From positions 25,547-89,546 of the forward strand of contig CAJTRT010000003.1 of NCBI GenBank assembly GCA_910579105.1: a stretch of DNA of 64,000 bases. The letters run 5' to 3'. This DNA comes from an uncultured Muribaculaceae bacterium (lineage in GTDB: Bacteria; Bacteroidota; Bacteroidia; Bacteroidales; Muribaculaceae). The position numbers and the translations under genes are program-made. Each line of letters begins with the position of its first letter. The first letter of the stretch is position 1. Below are positions 17,463 to 25,481 of this stretch, piece by piece. A model generated the notes under the pieces. The model saw only the letters and a list, made by a program, of their open reading frames with translations. It did not search any database and was not told the DNA's origin.

Positions 17463-18584
17463 TTAGTTCAGCTGGGGTTCAGCGAGGCAGCAGGCCTTTT
17501 TTTTTGTGTAGGAGCGCACGGGCTGGTCGCCGTTGAGGGCGTCGAGGGCGTTGTTGGCGAGCGCTTTCAGCTCGTCCTCGCCGGGATATACCCGCACTGG
17601 CGCGAGATACTTGACGCGCTCGATGATTCGGGGCACGACGTACTGGGAGTGGGCGATGCCGCCGGTGAGCAGTATCGCGTCGACATTGCCGAAGAGGGGC
17701 GCGCCCTGCGCGGCGATGGCTTTGGCCACCTGGTAGCACATCGCGTCGAGCACGAGACGGGCGTGGTCGTCGCCACCGGCTATGCGCTCCTCGATTTCAG
17801 GGATGGAGACTGTGCCGAGCAGGATCGCGAGGCCGGCGTTGCCCGAGATGCGCTTTTTGAGCTGTTCCTTTGTGTAGCGGCCCGAGTAGCAGAGGTCTAT
17901 GAGCGCCCCCGTGGGAAGGGTGCCGGCGCGTTCTGGCGAGAATGGGCCTTCGCCGTCGAAGGCGTTGTTCACGTCGACGCACACGCCGTGGTCGTGGGCT
18001 CCGATCGAGATTCCGCCTCCGAGGTGGCAGATGATGAGGTTGAGATCCTCGTATTTCACGCGTCGACCTGTCTCTTTCGACAGGTCGGCGGCGTAGCGGC
18101 GTCCGATCGCGCGCTGGTTGAGGCAGTGCCAGGTTGTTATGCGCGGCATTATCGGTGAGCCGGTTATGCGGGCGATGTCGGGCATCTCGTCAACGATTCC
18201 CGGGTCGGCGATGTATGCTTTGCAGCCGGGGAGCTCGTCGGCGAGGTCGCGGGCTATGAGGCATCCGAGGTTGCAGGCGTGGTCGCGGTGGGGGTGGGTC
18301 ATCTCGTCGACCATGTCGTCGTTGACCTCGTATATTCCTGCGGGAATCGGGCGCAGGAGGCCTCCGCGGCCTATTATCGCATCGAATTCGAAAGGTATGC
18401 CGTGTTCGGCCAGGGTGTTGAACACCAGGTCGCGGCGGAACTCCTTCTGGTCGATCACGCGCGGGAAGCGGCTGAGTTCCTCTACGGAGTGGCGTATGGT
18501 GTGTTCGAGTGTTGGTTTCTCGTCTTCGTATACGGCGATTTTGGTTGAGGTTGATCCGGGGTTTATGGCGAGGATTTTCTTCAT
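17463..18584 (-). CDS. buk: Butyrate kinase
   Basis: 373 residues. It begins ILAINPGSTSTKIAVYEDE, the ASKHA phosphate-binding loop of acetate/butyrate kinases, and has ITTWHCLNQRAIGRRYA and LILCHLGGGISI-like text typical of butyrate kinase. It converts butyryl phosphate and ADP to butyrate and ATP, or the reverse, and can act on branched acyl phosphates. The upstream ptb gene supplies the acyl phosphate; the two are 31 bases apart in one operon. Confidence 0.93.
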   Translation of the reverse strand: MKKILAINPGSTSTKIAVYEDEKPTLEHTIRHSVEELSRFPRVIDQKEFRRDLVFNTLAEHGIPFEFDAIIGRGGLLRPIPAGIYEVNDDMVDEMTHPHRDHACNLGCLIARDLADELPGCKAYIADPGIVDEMPDIARITGSPIMPRITTWHCLNQRAIGRRYAADLSKETGRRVKYEDLNLIICHLGGGISIGAHDHGVCVDVNNAFDGEGPFSPERAGTLPTGALIDLCYSGRYTKEQLKKRISGNAGLAILLGTVSIPEIEERIAGGDDHARLVLDAMCYQVAKAIAAQGAPLFGNVDAILLTGGIAHSQYVVPRIIERVKYLAPVRVYPGEDELKALANNALDALNGDQPVRSYTKKKACCLAEPQLN

Positions 18585-18615
18585 CTTGATTCGGGTTTTT
18601 GAAAACGGATACTGG

Positions 18616-19521
18616 TCATGCTCCGAGCACGGCCATTGCCAGGGAGTAGAATTTCGACAGGCCGGTGTCGGCGCGCGATGTGAGCACCACGGGACATTTC
18701 GGCCCCAGGAGCATGCCGGCGACCTCGGCGTGGCCGAAGTAGGTGAGAGTCTTGTAGAACGTGTTGGCCGATTCGATGTTGGGGAACACGAGCAGGTCGG
18801 CCTCTCCGGCGACTTCGGATTCGAGGTGCTTGACCTGTGCCGAGTGGTGGTCGCAGGCGGTCTTCACGTCCATCGGGCCGGCGAGGGCCGCGTCGCCGAA
18901 GGCTCCGTCGGCGGCCATCTCCACCAGGGTCTTGGCGTCGACCGAGTTGGGGAACTTCGGGTTGACTTTCTCCGTGAAGTGGATAAGGGCCACTTTCGGA
19001 CGCTCTATGCCGAAATGGCGGAGCATGGGGAGGTCGAGGTTTATGATTTTTTCTTTTTGTTCGAGGGTGGGATACGGAATCACCGCCACGTCGGAGAAGA
19101 ACAGCAGGCGGTTCATCCCAGGAACCTGGGCGGCCGTCATATGGGTCAGCAGGGAGCCTTGCGGCAGAATCCCGGTCTCCTTGTTGAGTATGGCGCGTAG
19201 GAAGTTGTCAGTGTTGATTATGCCCTTCATCAGGGCGCCGGCGCGTCCTTCGCGGGCGAGCTCCACGGCCCGTCGGGCGGCGGTGTCGGAGTCGGGTTCG
19301 TCAACAATCTCTATGCGGTCGGCAAATTCGTTGACAAACGCGGCATCCCGCAGTTTGCGGCTGTCGCCGACGAGGATGAAGTCGGCGATCTGCTCGCGCA
19401 GCGCGCGTTCTATGGCGTACTGGGTTTCTGGGTCGTCGGCGCAGACCACAGCTATTTTCTTGCGGTCGGCTCGCGCGCTGAGATGTGCTGTCAGCTCCTG
19501 AAAATTCCTGATTTGCTCCAT
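18616..19521 (-). CDS. ptb: Phosphate butyryltransferase
   Basis: 301 residues from the ATG at 19521 (MEQIRNFQELTAHLSA); the frame extends 18 codons upstream, but that segment lies over the promoter. PTA/PTB fold motifs include GALMKGIINTDNFLRAI, GSLLTHMTA and SDVAVIPYPTLEQK. The enzyme exchanges CoA for phosphate on butyryl-CoA. With buk it makes ATP by substrate-level phosphorylation or activates exogenous short or branched fatty acids. Confidence 0.92.
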   Translation of the reverse strand: MEQIRNFQELTAHLSARADRKKIAVVCADDPETQYAIERALREQIADFILVGDSRKLRDAAFVNEFADRIEIVDEPDSDTAARRAVELAREGRAGALMKGIINTDNFLRAILNKETGILPQGSLLTHMTAAQVPGMNRLLFFSDVAVIPYPTLEQKEKIINLDLPMLRHFGIERPKVALIHFTEKVNPKFPNSVDAKTLVEMAADGAFGDAALAGPMDVKTACDHHSAQVKHLESEVAGEADLLVFPNIESANTFYKTLTYFGHAEVAGMLLGPKCPVVLTSRADTGLSKFYSLAMAVLGA

Positions 19522-19549
19522 GGTAAGGGATAGACTTGACGGATTTTTT

Positions 19550-19558
19550 GCAAATATC
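19550..19558 (-). promoter_or_regulatory. Likely -7 box of ptb-buk
   Basis: The minus strand reads GATATTTGC, one base off the TAnnTTTGC consensus, 28 bases before the chosen ptb start. Confidence 0.45.
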
Positions 19559-19821
19559 AGCAAAAAAATGCACATATTCGCATAATCAGTGCAAAAAAAT
19601 AGTTAACAAGGCTTCTTTTTGGTCGTTTTTGACTGCCCAAAAGTCTATTTTAGCAAGTGTTTTAAAACATAATTGTTAAATATGTGGCGTATATTTGATG
19701 TTTTTGTGATAAATCTAAATGCGTATCTGTGAAAGTGGCTGCGCAAAAACAATCATAATGCGCGATTTCTTAAAAAATCTTACGTCGTATGTTGTAAAAC
19801 ATATTTCGGAACCGGAGACGG

Positions 19822-19990
19822 AAAAAACCGGAGATACCAACCAATGGCGTCTCCGGCGGGAATATTAAATCAGATGAAGAGAATTTTCCGAGTATGCTTA
19901 ATAAATGGTTTTTGTTATAGGTTATTTGCAAAATGTTTAATTTGCTTGATTGATTAGTTCTATTGCGTTTGCTGTTGTTTCCTCTTGTTA
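19822..19990 (-). ncRNA. Candidate small RNA with its own promoter and intrinsic terminator
   Basis: In the 780-base gap between ptb and htpG the minus strand has a consensus -7 box TAACTTTGC (20003 to 19995). About 140 bases downstream is a stem CCGGAGA/TCTCCGG (19850-19856 with 19828-19834) followed by six Ts (19827-19822), a textbook intrinsic terminator. The interval is AT-rich, has no convincing protein, and would give a transcript of about 165-170 nucleotides. I do not recognise the family. It could instead be a long ptb leader with an attenuator, since ptb lies downstream on the same strand. Confidence 0.45.
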
Positions 19991-20165
19991 TGTCGCAAAG
20001 TTAACTAAAAAAATGTGATTTCAAAACATTTTTGAAATATTTTTCAAAATTTGTTGATTTTGCTGTCTCGCCTGTCCTCGGTCGTGGTGAAAGCAGAGAC
20101 TGGGGTGTGGCGCCATCGTGTCGCTAAAAGTGCCGGTTTGGTTTGCAACCACGGTGGCGGATGAC

Positions 20166-20199
20166 AACGACGGGGCGCTCGACAAAGCGCCCCGTCGTT
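20166..20199 (-). terminator. Hairpin downstream of htpG
   Basis: A perfect 14-bp GC-rich stem (20166-20179 with 20186-20199) about 100 bases after the htpG stop. A T-run is lacking, so termination efficiency is uncertain. Nothing else is visible between 20005 and 20303. Confidence 0.55.
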
Positions 20200-20303
20200 A
20201 AGGGGATATGGAAGACCTCGGCTTTCGCCTCGGCATAGTGAGGATGTCGGGTAAAGCGGCCGCCCGGGAGGCCGGCGCCGCTTGGCGCGAGGTGTAGCCG
20301 GTT

Positions 20304-22340
20304 TCAGAGCAGGCTGACGGAGCGCGCGATGAACCGCGAGAGGTCCTCGCCGCGGAGAAGGCCGTTGCCGAGCAGGGCGAGGTCGAGCAGCTGTTTCACG
20401 ACGGGCTGGGTGGCGGCGTAGTCGGCCACGAGCTTTGTCTGGCGTTCGCGCGCGGCGGAGACCTCGGCGCTGAGCGCGTCGGCCTGTTTGGCGGCCTCGG
20501 CGTCGTCCTTTTTCTCGCGAAGTCTGGTTATCTCGGCGTTCTTTGCCTCTATCTCATCCTCGATGGGCTTCACCTGCGCGGCGAGGGCTTCGTCGGCCGC
20601 CGCGGTGACGCGCTTCACAACCGGCTGCTCGGTGTTGACGATGAGCTGGTAGCTGTCCGGCATGTCGCCGTAGAAGTTCATCCCCGGCTGCAGGGCGGCC
20701 ATTTCCTTCATTCGGCGCATGTACTCGTTCTGGGTTACTACCACCGGGGCGTCGGTCTCCTTCATGGCCTCGAAAGAGACGAGGAACTGGGCCTTGTCGA
20801 CTTTCGGGAGCTGTGAGTTGAACATCGCTGTCAGGATGTCGCGCTGGGTGGGGGTGAGGTCGGCGGCCTTGCGGTCGGATTTCGGGATGAGGTTGTCGAT
20901 CACGTCGGAATCCACGCGCACCAGGCGGCACTTGTCGATTTTGTGCTCGAGTAGGCCTACGAAGTGGCTGTCGAGCTGCCCGTCCATGACGAGCACGCTG
21001 TAACCCCGGTCGGCCGCGGCCTTTATGTAGGAGTACTGCGCCGTCGGGTCGGTGGCGTAGAGCATCACGATGTCCCCCTCCTTGTCGGTCTGCGAGGGGG
21101 ATACCAGCTCCTTGTATTCGTCGATGGTGAAGTAGCGTCCCTCGGTGTCCTTGAGGAGGTCGAATTTCATCGCGGCGTCGCAGAACTTCTCGTCGGTGAG
21201 CATGCCGTATTCGATGAATATCTTGATGTCGTCCCACTTCTGCTCGAACTCCTTGCGGTCGGCCTTGAAGAGCTCTTCGAGGCGCGATGCCACTTTTTTA
21301 GTTATATAGGAGGATATTTTCTTGACGTTTGAGTCGCTTTGGAGGTAGGAGCGGCTGACGTTCAGAGGGATGTCTGGCGAGTCGATCACGCCTTGCAGCA
21401 GCATCATGAACTCCGGCACCACGCCCTCGACCGAGTCTGTGACGTAGACCTGGTTGCAGTAGAGCTGTATGCGGTTCTTGGTGACCTCGAAGTTGTTCTT
21501 GATCTTGGGGAAGAAGAGTATTCCGGTGAGGGTGAAGGGGTAGTCGACGTTCAGGTGAATCCAGAACAGGGGGTCGTCCTGTCCGGGATAGAGCTCGCGG
21601 TAGAAGTCGCGGTAGTCCTGGTCGGTCAGCGCGGCGGGTTTCTTGGTCCAGGTCGGCTCGGTGATGTTTATTACCTTGTCGCGGTCGGTGTCGGCCATCT
21701 TGCCGTCCTTCCATTCCTGCTCTTTGCCTGAGATGACAGGCACGGGGAGGAAGCGGCAGTACTTTTTCAGCAGCGCGTCGACGCGGGCCTGTTCGAGGAA
21801 TTCCTTGTTCTCGTCGTCGATATGGAGGATTATGTCGGTTCCGCGTTCTGCCTTGTCGCAAGGCTCCATTGTGAACTCGGGGGAGCCGTCGCACTCCCAG
21901 CGCACGGCCTCGGCCCCCTCCTTGTAGCTGAGGGAGCGGATCTCGACCTTCGAGGCCACCATGAAGGCCGAGTAGAAGCCCAGGCCGAAGTGGCCGATGA
22001 TCGCATTGGCGTCGTCCTTGTATTTCTCCAGGAACTCCTCGGCGCCGGAGAAGGCGATCTGGTTGATGTATTTTTCGATGTCATCGGCGGTCATGCCTAT
22101 GCCGTGGTCGGAGACAGTCAGGGTCCCGGCCTCCTTATCGACGGTGACGCGCACGGTCATGTCGTCGAGCGAGCCTTTGAACTCGCCGAAGGAGGAGAGG
22201 GTTTTCAGCTTCTGGGTCGCGTCGACGGCGTTGGATACCAGCTCGCGGAGAAAAATCTCGTGGTCGCTGTACAGGAATTTCTTGATTACCGGGAATATGT
22301 TCTCGGTGGTAACTCCGATTGTTCCTTTTGTCTGTGACAT
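20304..22340 (-). CDS. htpG: Molecular chaperone HtpG (bacterial Hsp90)
   Basis: 678 residues from the ATG at 22340 (MSQTKGTIGVTTENIFPVIK). The GHKL ATPase site is clear: LRELVSNAVDATQKL, LTVSDHGIGMTADDIEKYI and IIGHFGLGFYSAFMVA. The protein is a dimeric cytoplasmic chaperone that folds stress-sensitive clients. Compared with E. coli HtpG (about 624 residues) it is longer, with an Ala/Glu-rich helical insert near residues 585-640. Its neighbour is clpC, another proteostasis gene on the same strand. Confidence 0.96.
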   Translation of the reverse strand: MSQTKGTIGVTTENIFPVIKKFLYSDHEIFLRELVSNAVDATQKLKTLSSFGEFKGSLDDMTVRVTVDKEAGTLTVSDHGIGMTADDIEKYINQIAFSGAEEFLEKYKDDANAIIGHFGLGFYSAFMVASKVEIRSLSYKEGAEAVRWECDGSPEFTMEPCDKAERGTDIILHIDDENKEFLEQARVDALLKKYCRFLPVPVISGKEQEWKDGKMADTDRDKVINITEPTWTKKPAALTDQDYRDFYRELYPGQDDPLFWIHLNVDYPFTLTGILFFPKIKNNFEVTKNRIQLYCNQVYVTDSVEGVVPEFMMLLQGVIDSPDIPLNVSRSYLQSDSNVKKISSYITKKVASRLEELFKADRKEFEQKWDDIKIFIEYGMLTDEKFCDAAMKFDLLKDTEGRYFTIDEYKELVSPSQTDKEGDIVMLYATDPTAQYSYIKAAADRGYSVLVMDGQLDSHFVGLLEHKIDKCRLVRVDSDVIDNLIPKSDRKAADLTPTQRDILTAMFNSQLPKVDKAQFLVSFEAMKETDAPVVVTQNEYMRRMKEMAALQPGMNFYGDMPDSYQLIVNTEQPVVKRVTAAADEALAAQVKPIEDEIEAKNAEITRLREKKDDAEAAKQADALSAEVSAARERQTKLVADYAATQPVVKQLLDLALLGNGLLRGEDLSRFIARSVSLL

Positions 22341-22420
22341 ATGATATTGTTGAAGTTTTGTTGTCCGGTTTGCCGGGACGGACGACCGCCCGGCTTCATA
22401 CATAACAAACGGCAAAAGAA

Positions 22421-22443
22421 ATGCCAGTCGCGATGACTGGCAT
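22421..22443 (-). terminator. clpC terminator
   Basis: Nine-bp perfect stem (22421-22429 with 22435-22443) with loop GCGAT, followed on the minus strand by a T-rich stretch (TTCTTTTG). It sits 57 bases after the clpC stop. Confidence 0.75.
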
Positions 22444-22499
22444 TTTCCATATAAAGTAAGTTAAAAAATCAGGGCGGTGGCAGACGCGGGCTGACAAAA

Positions 22500-25097
22500 T
22501 TACTGCCTGTCAGCCTCCGGGGTGTCAGCCGAGGCCGATTCTGGCGCGCCGGCCGCGGTTCCTTTCACCACGCTGGTCGTCACCCTGGCGTTCTCCTTGT
22601 CGAAGCCGATGGCGATTGTGTCGCCCGCCGTGGCCTCGGAGTTGATGATCAGTTCGGCCAGGGGGTCCTCGAGGTATTTCTGTATGGCGCGTTTTAGGGG
22701 GCGCGCGCCATACTGCCTGTCATACCCCTTCTCGGCTATGAAGTCCTTTGCCTCGTCGGCGATGTCGAGGGTGAGGCCGAGAGCGTCGATGCGCTTGCGG
22801 AATCCGCGCAGCTCTATGTCGATAATCTTGAAAATGGCCTCTTTGGAGAGCTGGTCGAACATCACGATGTCGTCGACGCGGTTCAGGAACTCGGGGGCGA
22901 AGGCCTTGTTGAGAGCCTTCTGGATTACGGCCTGCGAGTGTTCCGCGTCGTTCTCGCGGGTGGCGAACCCGACCCCGGCCCCGAAGTCCTTCAGCTGGCG
23001 GGTGCCGATGTTGGAGGTCATTATTATCAGGGTGTTCTTGAAATCGATGCGCCGTCCGAGGCTGTCGGTCAGACGCCCCTCGTCGAGTACCTGGAGGAGG
23101 AGGTTGAACACGTCGGGGTGCGCTTTCTCGATCTCGTCGAGCAGCACCACGGAGTAGGGGCGGCGGCGCACTTTCTCGGTGAGCTGGCCCCCTTCCTCGT
23201 AACCGACGTAGCCCGGAGGCGCGCCGACGAGGCGGGAGACGGTGAACTTCTCCATGTATTCGCTCATGTCGACGCGTATGAGCGTGTCGGCCGAGTCGAA
23301 CATGTATTCGGCGAGTTTCTTGGCCAGGTGGGTCTTGCCGACGCCTGTCGGGCCGAGGAACATGAAGGTGCCGATCGGCTTGTTGGGGTCCTTGAGGCCC
23401 ACGCGGTTGCGCTGTATTGCCTTGACGATCTTGTCGATTGCCGGATCCTGGCCGATGATGTCCTTTTTGAGGCGCGGTGCCATCTCGCGGAGGCGACTCC
23501 CCTCGGCCTGGGCTATACGCTGCACGGGCACTCCGGTCATCATCGCCACCACTTCCGCGACCTTTTCGGCGTCGACGGTCGGGCGGTCGGCCAGCAGCTG
23601 TTTCTCCCACTGCTCGTTTGCGGCGGCCAGGCGCTCTTTCAGTCCCTGCTCCTTGTCGCGGAACGAGGCTGCCTTCTCGAAGTCCTGAGCCTGCGCGGCG
23701 GCGAGTTTGTCGGCTCCGGCGCGGATGATCTCCTCCTCGAGCTGCTCGATTTCCTCGGGGACGGCGATGTTCGTTATGTGGGCGCGCGAGCCAGCCTCGT
23801 CGAGGGCGTCGATCGCCTTGTCCGGGAAGTTGCGGTCGCTGAGATACCGCTCCGTCAGGTTGACGCAGGCCCGCAGGGCGTCGTCGGTATAGTTGACGTT
23901 GTGGTGGTCCTGGTATTTTTCCTTGATATTGTTGAGGATCTGCAATGTCTCTTCGGGGGTCGTCGGCTCCACCATGACCTTCTGGAAGCGGCGTTCGAGC
24001 GCGCCGTCCTTCTCGATGTTCTTGCGGTACTCGTCGAGGGTGGTCGCGCCGATGCACTGGATCTCGCCGCGGGCGAGGGCCGGTTTGAGCAGGTTGGCCG
24101 CGTCCATGGTCCCGGCGGCGTTGCCGGCGCCGACTATGGTGTGCAGCTCGTCGATGAAGAGGATCACGTCGGGGCTTTTCGACAGTTCCGTGAGGATCCC
24201 CTTCACGCGTTCCTCGAACTGGCCGCGGTATTTGGTGCCGGCTACGATCGAGGCCATGTCGAGCGACACGACGCGCTTGTCGAAGAGGATGCGCGGCACC
24301 TTGCGCTGTATTATGCGCAGCGCCAGTCCCTCGACTATCGCCGACTTGCCCACGCCGGGCTCGCCGATGAGCACCGGGTTGTTCTTCTTGCGGCGGCTCA
24401 GCACCTGCGCCAGGCGCTCGATCTCGACCTCGCGCCCCACGACGGGGTCGAGGCGGCCGTCTTCCGCGGCGCGCGTCATGTCGATCCCGAACTTGTCGAG
24501 CGTGGGGGTGTCGTTGCCCGAGCGCCCCCTGACGGTGGTGGACCGTCCGCGGCCGTCCTGTCCCTGGTTCTGCTGGGAGCTGCCCGCGGAAGCGGGCGCG
24601 TCATCGTCATCCTCGTCGTCCTCCTCAGTGTAGCCGGACCCGGCCTGGGGGGCGTCCTTCACGTTGAGCAGTTTCAGCATCGACTGGTAGTCGATGCCGG
24701 CCTGGCGGAACGGGATTATGAATTTCATGTTCTGTATCTCCGGGTTGTGGAGTATCGCCAGCAGCAGGTGCTCGGTGTCGACAACCTCGGAGCGGAGCAT
24801 GCGCGCCTCGAGCACCGAGAGTTTAACCAGGCGGTTTGCCAGGTCGCTGACGGCGACCTCCTCGGCGCGCAGCGGGGCTGTCGAGTCGTAAAGCGAGTCG
24901 TCGAGTTCCTGCCGGAGCTGGTATACCGACACGTTTCTCGAAGCCCTCTCCATCAGTGAGAACACTCTCGAGCCGGTGTCGCCCATGAGCGCCAGGAACA
25001 GGTGCTCGGGGGTTATGACGTTGTTGTTGTGGCGAACAGCCTCGTTGCGGCTCTTCTCCAGAACGGATTTTAGTTCGTTTGAGAAATTGATTTCCAT
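22500..25097 (-). CDS. clpC: ATP-dependent Clp protease ATP-binding subunit ClpC
   Basis: 865 residues from the ATG at 25097. Two N-terminal Clp repeats (HLFLALMGDTGSRVF, EHLLLAILHNPEI), AAA-1 with GEPGVGKSAIVEGLALR, a middle region holding a UVR-like motif (AQAQDFEKAASFRDKEQGLK), then AAA-2 with FLGPTGVGKTHLAKKLAEYM. The UVR-type middle region argues for ClpC rather than ClpB. ClpC unfolds proteins for ClpP or refolds aggregates with adaptors. Divergent from gyrA across a 384-base gap. Confidence 0.93.
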   Translation of the reverse strand: MEINFSNELKSVLEKSRNEAVRHNNNVITPEHLFLALMGDTGSRVFSLMERASRNVSVYQLRQELDDSLYDSTAPLRAEEVAVSDLANRLVKLSVLEARMLRSEVVDTEHLLLAILHNPEIQNMKFIIPFRQAGIDYQSMLKLLNVKDAPQAGSGYTEEDDEDDDDAPASAGSSQQNQGQDGRGRSTTVRGRSGNDTPTLDKFGIDMTRAAEDGRLDPVVGREVEIERLAQVLSRRKKNNPVLIGEPGVGKSAIVEGLALRIIQRKVPRILFDKRVVSLDMASIVAGTKYRGQFEERVKGILTELSKSPDVILFIDELHTIVGAGNAAGTMDAANLLKPALARGEIQCIGATTLDEYRKNIEKDGALERRFQKVMVEPTTPEETLQILNNIKEKYQDHHNVNYTDDALRACVNLTERYLSDRNFPDKAIDALDEAGSRAHITNIAVPEEIEQLEEEIIRAGADKLAAAQAQDFEKAASFRDKEQGLKERLAAANEQWEKQLLADRPTVDAEKVAEVVAMMTGVPVQRIAQAEGSRLREMAPRLKKDIIGQDPAIDKIVKAIQRNRVGLKDPNKPIGTFMFLGPTGVGKTHLAKKLAEYMFDSADTLIRVDMSEYMEKFTVSRLVGAPPGYVGYEEGGQLTEKVRRRPYSVVLLDEIEKAHPDVFNLLLQVLDEGRLTDSLGRRIDFKNTLIIMTSNIGTRQLKDFGAGVGFATRENDAEHSQAVIQKALNKAFAPEFLNRVDDIVMFDQLSKEAIFKIIDIELRGFRKRIDALGLTLDIADEAKDFIAEKGYDRQYGARPLKRAIQKYLEDPLAELIINSEATAGDTIAIGFDKENARVTTSVVKGTAAGAPESASADTPEADRQ

Positions 25098-25375
25098 GCT
25101 GATTGTCTGCCTTTCTTCGTTCGTGGAAAACATTCGGCGCCCTGTGCCCGCTGGCTCGCGGCGCCCCCGCGGCGCATTGCCAATTGTTAACGCCGTATAT
25201 GTTTATTAACATTCGCGGGGGCTTTTTGTTGAACGGGCGTCCTATTGTACTTACTAACGGCAAATAGCGTGCCAAGATTATGCGCGTCAAATCGGCTAAG
25301 CATTAAAAAAGATTAAACGTCCCGGCCTGGCGTTTTCTTGGCGGTATGGTTGGCGGTAGTTTGCCGGAATTTTCG

Positions 25376-25384
25376 TATCTTTGC
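25376..25384 (+). promoter_or_regulatory. gyrA promoter -7 box
   Basis: TATCTTTGC matches the Bacteroidetes consensus exactly, with TTGG about 20 bases upstream as a -33 candidate. It lies 97 bases before the gyrA ATG, so gyrA has a leader of roughly 90 nucleotides. The rest of the 25098-25481 gap shows no gene or clear RNA. Confidence 0.7.
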
Positions 25385-25481
25385 TGATATTTTCGACGCG
25401 TGCCGCGTCCTTCGTGGGCGGTGGCAGCCTAAGGCTGTGTGAACGCGTTGAGCCACACATCGTTTCACATATAAACTCACA

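Noticed and set aside
22938..24959. 673-codon plus-strand frame
   Set aside because: Antisense to clpC; no motif, extreme Val/Glu/Leu bias.
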